Numbered from the stretch's first letter, positions 1-10,585 are shown. The stretch is DNA of 24,279 nt from Chara braunii (GCA_003427395.1 BFEA01000538.1:214399-238677); one strand, 5' to 3'. Program-made: numbers and translations. Notes: a model not told the origin generated them from the sequence alone.

Positions 1-1060
1 AACCCTTGGTTGTCCCGTGGGATGCCCCCCCAAAGCACCCCCAGATCTCTCTACCAGGCCTCATGCCCCTGCGTCAACAGGTTACAGGGCAACACCCCAG
101 CACCGGCCAGCGTCGTTCTGGCGTCGAACAGCCTTAGGTCACCGAGTATTACAGCCTTGAACTACCTAGAAGAGATTGCCAGGAAACCCCAGGATCCGGA
201 AGACAGTTTAAGACAGAACAGACTACCCCCTTTTTTAAGAATTTGGATCTAACTACGTAAGATTAATAATTGAAAACATTGAAAACATAGAAGAAGACCT
301 GGCGGGTCCTACAGATGCTTAGAAACCCTTGGAATCCCTAACGCCCCTTCCGAGGCCTTTCAACACTGTCCTACTCCCTGCCGAGCTCTTCCAGGTCTCA
401 CACCCCACATCCTGCTAGGTTACAGGGTGACACAACCCACCCCAGCTCCGACCAGCGTCGTCCCAGCAGCAAACCTTGGCTGTTCCGTAGGATGCCCACC
501 CCTAAGCCTCCCCAGATCTTTCTACCAGGCCTCATGCTCATGCATCACAGGTCACAGGGTAACACCCCAGCTCCGGCCAGCGTCGTTCTCGCATCGAGTA
601 TAACAGTGTCAAAAATCACCTAAGAAGAGTTGCAAGGGATCCCAAGAGCCCAAAAGCATTCTTAAGACCCCCAAACAGCCATCTGTAAAAGGAGAAAAAA
701 GAGGGGGGGAGGTCAAAACTAAATACCAACCAACCTAAAATCCCCCCCTCAACAAAGGAGCCGTTGGTCTCGACTTTCGGTCCTCGAACCAGAACACACT
801 TGGTCTCATACCCCCTTCTGCATGGGTAACAGGGCACCGCCACCTTCCCCAGTACCGACCAACCTAGTTCTGCCGGATAGGAAGTGCCTTCCTCCCTCGA
901 CAATTCCCATAGCGACAAACCCCTACACAGGTTACAGGGGCAAAACCCCGGCGCCGCTTGTGTTGGACGATCTGGTTATGCCTTCCACCCTCGGCATAAT
1001 TCCATGGGCCTCAAGCTCCCCCCGGGTCACAGAGCCAAGCTCCAGCACCGGCCCATGTCA
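1..1060 (-). repeat. Cluster of degenerate copies of a GC-rich dispersed repeat
   Basis: About six diverged copies follow one another, with cores near 78-120, 412-460, 545-590, 825-873, 925-975 and 1,025-1,060. The best-kept copies (1-125 and 471-590) share, in order, a GGATGCCC segment, CCAGATCT, CTACCAGGCCTCATGC, a CAGGTTACAGGGCAACACCC-like block and CCGGCCAGCGTCGTTCT. The reverse complement of this order recurs at 14,534-15,300, so the family is dispersed and present in both orientations. Open frames overlapping the cluster have no recognisable domain and are not called. The element class is unknown: I see no terminal repeats, no transposase and no tRNA-like boxes. Confidence 0.7.
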
Positions 1061-2345
1061 TCCCAGCCTCGCCCTCCTGACCTACTCACCTTCACCGACA
1101 TCCATCCTCTGTTTGAAGGCCACCTCTCCTCCCATCCTCCCCTTTTTAATTCCCCCCCTCCTATTTTGATCAAAATTAGAATTATCTGAGATCTCCAGAG
1201 TCAGAAATTTTGTAGAGCTTCAATAGGAATTTATTTGGAGATTTCAAAAATTTCTTAGAAGCTTTTATAGGAAAATATTTCGAGAAGTTTTTTAGAAGGT
1301 TTTATAGGAAAATGTTTCGAGAAACAGAAGTTTTTCTTAAGCTTTTCAAGTTGTAGATTGTGAAATTGAAAATCGAAAATTACGAATTTCTTGTAGGAAG
1401 TGGGTATTATCAGATACAAGAGTGAGATCAGTTCAATTGGAGTCTGAAATCGAGATTAAGGATAAGAAATTTCCTAGCATCAGAATTCTGATTTGACAAT
1501 TACCAAGAGAGACCAACGTAGTATGATCATTGTGTAAGAGTCTTTACCGCAGAAAACAACTGTATGACGACTGTATGACAAAAAAACCTAATACCTAAGA
1601 TCACGAACTTCAGAAACACAGGATTGCTCATCATGAGAGATCAGGGGAAAGAAGCCCTAATCAGATGAAGAATTTGAGCTTAGGGATTTGCAGATTAGGG
1701 TGCGGAGCATACCAAGTAGCAGGCAAACGATGAAAGCTAGCGTAAGATCTACCAGGTGCCTCCAGGTATCATTTCCATTTTCATACACACCATATCACGT
1801 CCTCATCCCCCCCAACCTCCACCTCCTCCTTCATCAGCTCGTAAGCACCTCAGCCGTCTCGTGGTCTGCACTTCTCGCAGCCATCTCCTTATGGGCGAGT
1901 GATGAAGAATAATGGACCCTGGCCTAAAACTTACCTCATCTTCAGCCACGTAGCAAGACCCAACCACCGAACCCGTCGATGGCCCCTCATTGGCAGTCCG
2001 GCGAGAAAAGGAACGTCCATGGTGAAAGACACCTAATAGGTTCTACTTCCTTTAACAGCACGTCGTTGTGTTTCGCTTTGCGGGAGCACCGAGGGTAGCT
2101 GTTCACGACACGCCATCACCACTCATCTCGATAGAACAAGCAACCCCCCTTCATTTCTTCGGAGTAGCAAACCTGCACCGCGCCGCTCCTCGCCTAACAA
2201 AGCCACCATGTGAAAGCACTTCGCACAAGCAGGGTACTCCGACTCCAAACAGCTCACTTCAATGCTTAAAGGAGGGCGATATGGCCAGCGTGGCATGAAC
2301 ACGCTTCCATACATAGCCACTCAAGGCATCCATAACCCGCCCCGC
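1061..2345. other. Unassigned intergenic DNA
   Basis: The stretch turns AT-rich from about 1,145 to 1,700 and is mixed after that. Apart from the small AT-rich tandem repeat at 1,212-1,330, I see no domain, RNA gene or terminal repeat. The short open frames (for example 1,688-1,912 and 2,068-2,298) have no recognisable family. Confidence 0.6.
1212..1330. repeat. AT-rich short tandem repeat, three copies
   Basis: A unit of the form TTAGAAG..TTTTATAGGAAAAT.TTTCGAGAA occurs at 1,255 and 1,292 (period 37 bp). A more diverged version lies near 1,212. It is a local tandem duplication and no function is apparent. Confidence 0.6.
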
Positions 2346-2346
2346 C

Positions 2347-2440
2347 ATCGCCACACCCTCACGCCATCGTCCCTGCGCGCGCCGTTTCCCCGCCCCGCTA
2401 TCGCCACACCCTCGCGCCATCGTCCCTGTGCGCGCCGTTC
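2347..2440. repeat. 53-bp tandem repeat (about 1.8 copies)
   Basis: The block beginning ATCGCCACACCCTC starts at 2,347 and again at 2,400. Both copies contain GCCATCGTCCCTG followed by CGCGCCGTT, with only a few substitutions. Confidence 0.75.
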
Positions 2441-2486
2441 ATGTGAGCTCGTCGATCCGGAACCCGCGCATCGGTTCGCCAAGGCG

Positions 2487-2518
2487 GGGGCGCAGCGCTC
2501 CCGGCAGCGCTGCGCCCC
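2487..2518. repeat. Perfect 13-bp inverted repeat (hairpin)
   Basis: Arms GGGGCGCAGCGCT (2,487-2,499) and AGCGCTGCGCCCC (2,506-2,518) are exact reverse complements around a 6-nt loop. No T-run or neighbouring gene suggests a terminator role. Confidence 0.75.
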
Positions 2519-2793
2519 ACAAGCCCCCAGGTTGGTAGAGCCCCTTTTTTTACCTTTGCATTTTTTTCCTATTGGGGGGTAGGGGGCCTGCCTCATCCCC
2601 CCTGCATCGGTCCAATCGCCGGGCCCCTTCGGAAGACCCCCTTTTCTGCGCCGAAAAATGCAGTGAATGGCCGTAGGGGGACTGTGAGCGGCTGTTCATT
2701 GTACGTTGAAGGCTCAGCTCAGGGTTCATGGGGTAGGCACTGGTACGATTTACACGCTGGTAGGATTCACACACTTATCACGAGATTGCGAGC

Positions 2794-3268
2794 CTCGAAA
2801 ATGTGATAGAGACAAGGGACCACCTAGTCGATGTAATAGGATGGCAGAGACTGCAGGGGGGTAGTAGATGACATCGACAGGGGGTTCCAGGTGGATGACA
2901 CAGGTTGGAGTGCTAGAGGGGAGAGTGCAGAGATATGTACCGAGGTACCAGGGAAGAGAGGGAGCATCAGGGGTCTACTCACGGGGCCTGTGGAGAAACA
3001 GATACATGCCTAGTGACATAAGGCTGGGCTCGAAAATGTGATAGAGACAAGGGACCACCTAGTCGATGTGACAGGATGGCAGAGACTGCAAGGGGTTGCT
3101 AGTAGATGACATCGACAGGGTATTCGAGGTGGATGACACCGATTGGGGTGCTAGAGGGGAGAGTGCAGAGATATGTACTGAGGTACCAGGGAAGAGAGGG
3201 AGCATCAGGGGTCTACTCACGGGGCTTTTGAAAAACAGATACATGCCTGGCGACGTAAGGCAGGGCCC
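2794..3268. repeat. 235-bp direct tandem duplication
   Basis: The segment starting CTCGAAAATGTGATAGAGAC at 2,794 starts again at 3,029. The second copy ends near 3,268. The copies are highly similar along their length, including GGACCACCTAGTCGATGT, GATGACATCGACAGGG and GGTCTACTCACGGGGC blocks, with a few substitutions and small indels. Overlapping open frames (3,059-3,244 minus, 3,096-3,296 plus) are low-complexity and unrecognised. Confidence 0.9.
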
Positions 3269-5586
3269 CTCCGAATATGCCTCAATCCGGACTTAGAGGT
3301 GGACCCCACAGGAAATATTCCAGAATAGCGTAGGATCCTGAAAATCTGAAGGGGGAGGCTGTGGAAGGTTTTTTCCAAGAAAAAGGATACGGCACAGCCA
3401 CTTTTCCGGCGTGGAGGGTGTTTTCCAGGAAATGGACCAGTTTGGCCGTTTGGTCAATGTCCGAAAGTAGGTGGTGCAGGTGCGGACCTGCGGAGTGGTC
3501 GAGCCCCTATTCCGGGTGACAGCATGTGGCAGGTGGGCGATCACAAAGGGACGGCACCGCAGGAAAGCTATGGTGGGACTGCAGGAAAGCTATGGTGGGA
3601 CCGCAGGAAAGCTGTGGTGGGGCTGGAGACGGCAACAGTCAGCGGACAAAAGGGACTCCCGAGCAGTCCCTCATGCCAATGCAGAAGGTGGCCCGCAGAG
3701 GGAAGGACAGAACCATGAGAGCCGGGTGAAGAGACTGTGGAACGCCCTCTAACACGCAGTCGTTCTGGTAGTGGAAGTCGCTGAAGCCGCACCGGACGGG
3801 GTGGACTCCACTCCGTACACTGGTTGGTTCCCCCTTTGAAGGGGCGGGCTATAGAAGCTGCTATATAGCCACGAACGTCCCTGTTGCCACTGCCCAACCC
3901 CTCCTCTCTCCGTCGGTGTGTTCCACATATCCCGACTGTGGGAGAAAAATCCCACACCATTGCCGGCCGCCGTACCCCTCACATCCTGCAGCCTAGCGTC
4001 CTCTATGCTCATCGTCGTACTTGCCCATGAGCTCCGAAGTGAATCTTCAGCCTTCCATGGCGTCTCCTTCTACTCTGCAGGTGAGAATGGCCCGGTCTCT
4101 GTCAAAGTCGCCATCTTGCAAGGAGGAACAGCAAGATCAGGGCAGCGGTGAAAAAAATGGCAACGACGATGACACAGAAGAGCACGCATGCGGCAATCAG
4201 GAAGCCACAAATAGCCACTCCAAGAAACGTAGATCGTCATTGGTGCTGACCACGCAGCGATGTGCTTGTCTTCGACCTCTCACACTGGCAAAGGACGTTC
4301 TNCACTGCGGGAGAGGGTGGTGTGATGGACGGGATAACAGCACGCTGCATAACAACGAACAATTTGGGTGTCTCGCTCCANCTGCTCAATGTGGCGGCCC
4401 GNAGGCNTTGCGACGATGGAAGATGCCGGATGCACGGGTGGCCAGGCAAGCAGTGCAGGAACATGGAGCTTATCGGCTGCGCCCNCCGCTGCACAGCGAG
4501 GATATGGTGGAGGACATAGAGCCGCCCACACAAAGTATTGGGATGGCCAATCCCCGGTTTGTGTNGAGATCCCCTCGNGGACCGCCATTGGCNTTNAGAA
4601 TGTAGAAGCTGGGGGAATGTCGTGGCCTGCCCTTCCTGAAGGCGATGAGGTGTGACGCACCAACTTCTGTGCATGTACAAGGTCCTGAGCCCCCTCCTTT
4701 TTTTTTGTGTCTGCTCTCTGAGTAATCGGGGTTGATCTGATCTAGTTCCAGTTCCTCTACCCGGCCCAGGTTACATTTTTGGTGAAGTGGTAATGTTGGG
4801 TTCAGAGCGTCTCGATTGTGGTCTTCAGCCTCTCGCCCTTCGCAGGGCTTGTCCTTGATAGGCCCTGATGCATGCGATATGTCAGCCAAACTCATCATCC
4901 AAAATTTGTATGTTCGTTTCTGCAGTTACGTAGGATTTATGTGCTCCTTAATAGTCCTTAGCGAGCGCACTCATAATTAATTTTGCCCAAGTTTTCTTGA
5001 ATCCGGGAACCACGAGTGCCTATTGGGATACTTAACGACGGATCCTCTTTCTGTGCATATACCTTTGCGGAAATGGCCCTGCAAGCCCCGTGCAATGTTT
5101 GCTGATGGCAATACGCTATCAGTGCGTGAATCAATGGGCACCCAATGCCAGTTCCTCAAGTCCACAGGCAGGTTATATGACGGCACAGATAAGGAGAGGG
5201 GGTGAAATAGGTCGAGGTAATCCAAGACGCATACCGGCAACAAGTCTGCAAGCGGTGGGAGAGGAGTCTGGGCCAGAGCAGCAGTCAATGGCGGACCCAA
5301 AGAAGCGCTTCCTGTTAACGGTGACACGTCCCAACACGAGGTCCATGGATGATCCGGGTTGTTCAGTGATTCGACCCGCCACAGGACCGACGGGTCGTGA
5401 TCCTGTTTTTGCCTAAACCAGGCGCCTTGTGAGAAGACAATCCCTCGTTGGAGGGCCTGAACCCAGTCGAGGGGGATTACCTGTCGCAGCGAGTCAAGGT
5501 GGAGTGACTGGTGCCACAGGGGTTTCCAGTCCAGTCAGTCCATGTCCCAGATGTTAGCCACCGTACCGATTCCCCTGCTCATCCAA
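3269..5586. other. Unassigned intergenic DNA with ambiguous bases
   Basis: I recognise no gene here. The interval contains a 3 x 22-bp minisatellite at 3,559-3,624 and several N bases between about 4,302 and 4,595. The N bases make any reading frame through that part unreliable. Open frames of 80-190 codons overlap on both strands (for example 4,021-4,605 plus, 4,237-4,680 minus), which is typical of non-coding GC-balanced DNA. Confidence 0.55.
3559..3624. repeat. 22-bp minisatellite, three copies
   Basis: GCAGGAAAGCTATGGTGGGA plus two bases is repeated at 3,559, 3,581 and 3,603. The third copy has one A-to-G change in the middle and an altered 3' end. Confidence 0.9.
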
Positions 5587-5883
5587 GACTCACCGAAGCC
5601 CGCCCCCAAAAAAACAGGGGAGCTGGTTGCCCTCGGGAGAGTGGATGCAGGGGTTATAGAACAACGGCTGGGTCATTATGCCCTTTGCCCTCAATGGGGG
5701 TGGAAGCAGGTGAGGGCAGCAGTGCCGCCATTTCTTCAGTATCCATGCCCGTATGCTCTGGGGCAAACGTTTCCTTAGATACACCGGGTGTCCCATGCAG
5801 TAAAGAGGGTAAAATATGCGAACTGTCGACAAGGGGCAAACAGTCCTGCTAAGATGGCTTACGGCACCCACTGGGACAAAATA

Positions 5884-6051
5884 ATAGTTGCCTCAGCATT
5901 ACATCCAAGTTCTCTAGAAAAAGGTTTCAACCCGACATGTGCAGGATGCACATTGGAACATGAAGCGATAGTTGCCTCAGCATTACATCCAAGTTCTCTA
6001 GAAAAAGGTTTCAACCCGACATGTGCAGGATGCACATTGGAACATGAAGCG
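5884..6051. repeat. 84-bp tandem duplication inside repeat copy A
   Basis: The 84-bp block beginning ATAGTTGCCTCAGCATTACA at 5,884 is repeated exactly or almost exactly from 5,968. Copy B carries this block only once (from about 12,298), so the duplication happened in copy A after the two copies separated, or was lost from B. Confidence 0.92.
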
Positions 6052-6654
6052 ATGGCCGCCGAGGTGAGGTACCGCGCCATGCACGTATCGCATCAGCATG
6101 CAGGAGTGTGTCGCTGGCGGTGTGGGCGCAGTTTTCCTGCGGGGCTTCTTGGCGCTGCTGGTGAGTGCGTTTGCAGGCGTGGAGGGGACGCAGTGCTGGT
6201 TGTGTGTGTGAGCACATTTGGCAATGTCAGCAGCTGGCGGAGTGGGCACGTGCTTCGGGAGGAGCACGTGGGTCGCGCTGGTGGCTATGCGGGCACCGCT
6301 GGGTGTGCGATGGTGCACAGCTGGCGAGCGGACGGGCGTGGCTGGTAGTGTGCTGGAATATGCATGCTGATTGGCCATGCCGCCATCTCAGCACTGCTCA
6401 GGCGGCAATGCAGGCATCTCAAGCTGTGGCGGGTGGTGCTTAATTTAGGCTGATTGATGAGGTGTCACTGGATGGCAAGAAGGAAGTTAGAAACACGTCA
6501 CTTGTTGACTCCTGGCTTTTGAAAGCACACAAGTGCCATCTCTCTGCTTCGTGCTCCGTTTGAGTATTGCTGCAGGCTAGCATGCCGGATGGAGGGGGGT
6601 TTGCTTTTATGTACGTGTAGTCTCTTGAGTAATCACTCTCGCGAGTTATAGTGG

Positions 6655-6659
6655 AGGGA
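6655..6659. repeat. Target site duplication, left (AGGGA)
   Basis: AGGGA directly precedes the TGTGGCATAC start of the 5' LTR and is repeated directly after the CA end of the 3' LTR at 11,862-11,866. Five base pairs is a usual duplication length for Ty3/gypsy integrases. Removing the element and one AGGGA rebuilds the uninterrupted repeat seen in copy B. Confidence 0.93.
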
Positions 6660-6680
6660 TGTGGCATACTGCGTAGCCAC

Positions 6681-6700
6681 ACGGGCCCTGCAGGGCCCGT
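6681..6700. repeat. 20-bp perfect palindrome in the 5' LTR
   Basis: ACGGGCCCTGCAGGGCCCGT is its own reverse complement. The 3' LTR has an imperfect version with two substitutions. A second palindrome, AGGGCCTGCAGGCCCT, lies at 6,777-6,792. Confidence 0.85.
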
Positions 6701-6795
6701 CCCGGACATTCAGCCTAAAAGCCTAAAACTTAGGGCTTACAGGCCCCGTTCGTTTCAGCCTGGAAGCTGAAAAACGAGGGCCTGCAGGCCCTACC

Positions 6796-6850
6796 CCGTT
6801 TCAGCCTATTTCTGGGTCTTTTCAGACCCAGAGTTTTCAGCCTGAAACGG
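6796..6850 (+). repeat. Two-tier hairpin in the LTR, conserved with a compensated pair
   Basis: Outer arms CCGTTTCAG (6,796-6,804) and CTGAAACGG (6,842-6,850) enclose inner arms TCTGGGTC (6,811-6,818) and GACCCAGA (6,825-6,832). In the 3' LTR the inner arms are TCCGGGTC and GACCCGGA (10,889-10,896 and 10,903-10,910). One T-A pair has become C-G, so pairing is kept. The outer arms are identical (10,874-10,882 and 10,920-10,928). Confidence 0.8.
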
Positions 6851-6914
6851 TGGGCCATTTTCAGACCCTCATTGTTTCGACCTGCCCCTAAGACTCAGGC
6901 ACGTAAACAGGGAT

Positions 6915-6944
6915 GAGGAACAGGCCAAGAATAGCCTGTTCCTC
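6915..6944. repeat. 11-bp perfect hairpin in the 5' LTR
   Basis: GAGGAACAGGC (6,915-6,925) and GCCTGTTCCTC (6,934-6,944) are exact reverse complements around an 8-nt loop. In the 3' LTR the left arm has two changed bases near its start, so only the inner part still pairs. Confidence 0.75.
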
Positions 6945-7498
6945 ACGAGTTGAGCAGGAGCTGCAGCTGCAGCCACTGCCTCCCTTCGGCAGGCTCAACA
7001 GGCACACCCGTAGTACATAGGAGGTTCCCATGCACTTCACAGGTAGGTAGTTCAGTAGTCACGAGGTAGTCTTCAGGATTCGGCCGCAGCACTCAGGAGG
7101 AGCGCTGCAGTGGTCTCCAGCGCTAAGTAGTAGTAGCGCTAGCTGTAGTCTTCGGCGTTGGGTGCCATAGCTGTAGTTGTAGTCTTCAAGCGCTGGGCGC
7201 TGGTAGGTGGTAGATCGTAGAGTGGGAGAGAGACTGGCGGAGGCCAGTGGTACTTACCTGTGGCACCATCGCTCCAGCTCCAACTTCGTGGTACCTGCAT
7301 CAAGGCGCCAACTTCACAGGTTAGTACTGGACACAGAGAGAGAGATTGAGTTCTTCTTCTTCCTCTTCTAAGTCCACCTTCTCTTCTCACCCTCTCGCCA
7401 CCTGACTTCCCAGACTACGATAGAGAGAGACAGGTTTGTGACTTGAGACTTGACGACATTGGATCCAGACTTGACATTTAGGAGTCCGGCACTTCGAC

Positions 7499-10400
7499 AT
7501 GATCTTGGGCATGTCATGGCTGCGAAGCGAGGATCACCCGGTGAACTTCTTCAACCGCACCGTTCACATTCGTGATCGGAACGGAGTACTAGTTCCATGC
7601 ACGGTGCCTCTTCCTCATCCTTCTATCAGCTGCCACGTGGTATCCGCCGCAAGCATGCGAGCATCCATCATCAGAGACGACATCGAGGAGATGGGGGTAT
7701 GTTTTCTCCACGCCCTCCCGCCCCGAGACGCGTCATCGACGGACTCATCTTCGGATCCACGCATCACCGAGCTTCTCGACGCCTACAAGGACATGTTCGA
7801 AGGCCCGCACGGAGTAGTACCGGATCGACCCATCCGCCACGAGATCATCCTCGAGGACGGGGCCGTACCTCCGCGTGGTTGCATCGACCGAATGAGCGAG
7901 GAAGAGTTAAGTGTGCTTCGGGCAGAACTCGACAACCTTCTGGAGAAAGGTTGGATTCGGCCTAGCTCATCGCTATACGGTGCTCCTGTTCTCTTCGTCC
8001 CGAAGAAGAACAAGGACCTGCGGTTGTGCATAGATTATCGCAAGCTCAACGCGCAGACGATCAGGAACGTCGGCCCTCTCCCACGCATCGATGACCTTTT
8101 TGAGCGATTGGGCGGCGCTCAGTTTTTCTCTAAGCTGGATCTCAAGTCAGGGTACCACCAACTCGAGATTCGCAAGGAGGATCGCTACAAGACCGCGTTC
8201 AAGACACGGTATGGGCATTTNGAATGGCTGGTCATGCCATTTGGCCTTACGAATGCCCCAGCCACTTTCCAAGCGGCTATGACAACGGAGTTCCGACACA
8301 TGCTGGATCGGTTTGTACTCATCAACCTCGACGACACCTTGGTGTATAGTCGGAGTTTGGACGAGCATGTGGAGCACCTGCGCACCGTTTTGGAGCGGCT
8401 ACGACAAGCCAAGTACAAAGCAAACCGCGACAAGTGCGAGTTCGCACAGCAGGAGATGGAGTACTTGGGACACTATGTGACGCCGCAAGGCATCCGTCCG
8501 CTCGCGGACAAGATCGAGGCCCTACGAGTATGGTCCGAGCCCACCAACACCACAGACGTTCGTTCATTCATGGGATTGGCGGGCTACTATCAGCGATTCA
8601 TCACCGGATACTCCAGGATTGCTGCACCTATAACGAGGTTACAGTCGCCAAAGGTGTCATTCGTATTCGATGACGACTCACGCCGGTCATTCCAAGCACT
8701 TAAGACGGCTATGCTCATGGCACCCGTCCTTAGCATTTATGACCCCACCCTGCCGACGCGAGTGACTATGGACGCTTCCGGCTATGGCATTGGGGCAGTC
8801 TTGGAACAGCACGACGGCGACAACTGGCACCCTGTGGAGTATTTCAGCCACAAAGTGCCTCCCATCAACTCGCTTGATGATGCAAGGAAGAAGGAGCTGC
8901 TCGCATTCGTGATGGCTCTCAAGCGCTGGTGGCACTTCCTCCTTGGGCGTCGTAGGTTCACATGGGTCACAGACAACAATCCATTGACCTACTANAAGAC
9001 GCAGGACACGGTGAGCAGCANGATCGGACGATGGATGTACNTNATCGNCCAATTTGACTTCACANCGAANCATGTCCCCGGCCTCTCCAATCGCGCAGCA
9101 GATGCACTCTCGCGAAGACCTGATCTTTGCGCTATGACACATCATGCCTTCGCATTCGACGAGGAGCTTCAGCGACACTTCATCCGGGCATATCAGTCTG
9201 ATCCGGACTTCGGCACGCTCTATGCACAGCTATCTTCGAATCACCCGCCGGCCAGCCATTACCNCATTGTCGACGGGTACTTGCTCCTCCACTCGAGAGG
9301 CAAGGACTTACTATGTGTCCCACGCGACCGTCNTCTTCGGACTCGCCTCCTCGGCGAGTATCATGATTCACGACTCGCCGGCCATTTCGGAGTCAACCGC
9401 ACTATTGCACGGCTTCGACAGCGATTCCGATGGCCCGATCTCATTACCGATGTCACTCAGTATTGCGATTCTTGCGAAGTTTGTCGACGCAGCAAGCCCC
9501 GCAACCGCAATCCTTACGGCGAGTTACACCCAATGCCTATCCCACGGGAACCCGGTCTCTCCATTGCCATGGACGTCACCGGTCCATTTCCTCGCGACCG
9601 GCTCGGGTACGACGGCATCCTCATGGTTGTGGACCGATTGAGTAAGTACGCGCGCTTTCTTCCTTGCAAGTACTACTCCACGGCTCCCGAGCTGGCACGC
9701 CTCCTGCACACTGGTTGGATTTGTGGCCACGGTGTACCAGAAGACATTGTCAGCGACCGCGACACTCGTTTCATGTCGGCGTTTTGGACTGCTCTCATGC
9801 AGGAGTCCGACACAACAATGAAACCAAGTTCGGCTCGGCATTCTCAGATAGACGGGCAGACGGAGCGGGCACATCAAACCGCTCAAATGATGCTTCGTAC
9901 GCTCATCCGTCCGGACCAGAAAGATTGGGTTGACCGCCTCCCCGACATCGAGTTCGCCTACAACACGTCGGTGCATCCGGCGATCGGCGTGACTCCTTTC
10001 GAGTTGCACCACGGTGGACGGAAAGGCCGGATCTTCGCTGACCTTCTCCTCCCTCGACCAGCCGATATTGACGCTGCCTGCTCTCCCGCTTCCGTCCAGA
10101 AGTACAGGGAATTGCTGACTCAAGCCCGCGCAAATATGCAAAAGGCTCAAGTCCGCATGCAGCAGCAAGCCAACAGGCGTCGCGTACCATGTCCCATCCA
10201 CGCCGGTGATCTGGTTTGGGTCTCCGTGGAAGAGTTTGCACTGGAACAGGATGTTTCAGGCAAACTGCTTCCCAAGTGGTTTGGACCTTGGTCTGTGACC
10301 GCAGCAGCGGGCGATGAGCCCGATGGCCCTTCATTTGTGATCAACATTCCAGAGCATCTGACGGTCCACCCGGTCTTCCACGCCTCGAAGCTGGCAACAT

Positions 10401-10585
10401 ACACGCCAGCCAAGAGCGACGACTTTCCGGACCGACGATCGCAGGACCCTTCTTCTATGGATGGCCATCAGGAAGTTGACCGCGTCATCTCCGATCGCAA
10501 GTACGACAGCAAGCCGCGACAGTACAAGTCACATTCAAAGCATGCGATTGCGACGACACTCGGTGGATTTCAGGCGCAGATTTAA
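7499..10585 (+). CDS. pol: Ty3/gypsy Pol polyprotein fragment: protease end, RT, RNase H, integrase
   Basis: This 1,028-codon frame is the element's surviving pol. Residues 1-8 (ILGMSWL) are the C-terminal protease motif; the frame is open upstream only to 7,475. RT spans about 130-380, with LDLKSGYHQ (Asp214), [13 protein letters not shown] (246-258) and the catalytic box at 276-279, which reads NLDD where the family usually has YLDD. RNase H spans about 420-540 with Asp425, Glu466, Asp492 and Asp535. The integrase zinc site uses His622, His629, Cys659 and Cys662. The catalytic triad is Asp692, Asp753 and Glu789, with the normal 35-residue gap. A GPY/F-type motif (WFGPW) lies at 927-931 and a chromodomain starts near 992. 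A frameshift near 10,536 replaces the end with an unrelated tail. N bases give unknown residues at 241 and within about 499-612. With gag-pro missing, an altered RT box and a broken C-terminus, it is very likely non-functional. The ATG is simply the first in the frame and is not a natural start, because pol is normally made as part of a polyprotein. Confidence 0.92.
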   Translation: MILGMSWLRSEDHPVNFFNRTVHIRDRNGVLVPCTVPLPHPSISCHVVSAASMRASIIRDDIEEMGVCFLHALPPRDASSTDSSSDPRITELLDAYKDMFEGPHGVVPDRPIRHEIILEDGAVPPRGCIDRMSEEELSVLRAELDNLLEKGWIRPSSSLYGAPVLFVPKKNKDLRLCIDYRKLNAQTIRNVGPLPRIDDLFERLGGAQFFSKLDLKSGYHQLEIRKEDRYKTAFKTRYGHXEWLVMPFGLTNAPATFQAAMTTEFRHMLDRFVLINLDDTLVYSRSLDEHVEHLRTVLERLRQAKYKANRDKCEFAQQEMEYLGHYVTPQGIRPLADKIEALRVWSEPTNTTDVRSFMGLAGYYQRFITGYSRIAAPITRLQSPKVSFVFDDDSRRSFQALKTAMLMAPVLSIYDPTLPTRVTMDASGYGIGAVLEQHDGDNWHPVEYFSHKVPPINSLDDARKKELLAFVMALKRWWHFLLGRRRFTWVTDNNPLTYXKTQDTVSSXIGRWMYXIXQFDFTXXHVPGLSNRAADALSRRPDLCAMTHHAFAFDEELQRHFIRAYQSDPDFGTLYAQLSSNHPPASHYXIVDGYLLLHSRGKDLLCVPRDRXLRTRLLGEYHDSRLAGHFGVNRTIARLRQRFRWPDLITDVTQYCDSCEVCRRSKPRNRNPYGELHPMPIPREPGLSIAMDVTGPFPRDRLGYDGILMVVDRLSKYARFLPCKYYSTAPELARLLHTGWICGHGVPEDIVSDRDTRFMSAFWTALMQESDTTMKPSSARHSQIDGQTERAHQTAQMMLRTLIRPDQKDWVDRLPDIEFAYNTSVHPAIGVTPFELHHGGRKGRIFADLLLPRPADIDAACSPASVQKYRELLTQARANMQKAQVRMQQQANRRRVPCPIHAGDLVWVSVEEFALEQDVSGKLLPKWFGPWSVTAAAGDEPDGPSFVINIPEHLTVHPVFHASKLATYTPAKSDDFPDRRSQDPSSMDGHQEVDRVISDRKYDSKPRQYKSHSKHAIATTLGGFQAQI

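Larger units (their letters stand above)
5587..6659. repeat. Repeat copy A, left part (interrupted 1.1-1.2 kb tandem repeat)
   Basis: This segment matches 12,001-13,004 almost end to end. Shared landmarks are the A-run with CAGGGGAGC, GGGTGTCCCATGCAGTAAAG, the GC-rich block around 6,052-6,350, and a 3' stretch ending CGCGAGTTATAGT. It is cut at 6,659 by the retrotransposon and resumes at 11,867. A 98-codon plus-strand open frame (6,052-6,348) has an equal-length counterpart in copy B. Most differences between them change the amino acid, and the opposite strand is open too, so it is probably not a gene. The repeat class is unknown; the ends show no clear terminal inverted repeat or TG/CA. Confidence 0.85.
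6660..7480 (+). repeat. 5' LTR, truncated at its 3' end
   Basis: This segment aligns with the first about 820 bp of the 3' LTR (from 10,738) with scattered substitutions and almost no indels. Similarity fades at about 7,480, where the sequence turns into protease-end codons that lead in frame to the pol ORF. The intact 3' LTR continues another roughly 305 bp, so the U5-side end is gone here. The first 350 bp are rich in perfect palindromes and hairpins (see separate entries). A GA-rich then TTC-rich tract lies at about 7,335-7,390. Confidence 0.9.

Noticed and set aside
4021-4605. 194-codon open frame in the N-containing region.
   Set aside because: It contains several unknown bases, has overlapping frames on both strands and no recognisable domain.
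6052-6348. 98-codon open frame conserved in length in both tandem repeat copies (second at 12,382-12,678).
   Set aside because: Most differences between the copies change the amino acid, the opposite strand is also open in both, and the composition is biased. It shows no protein-level constraint and no known domain.
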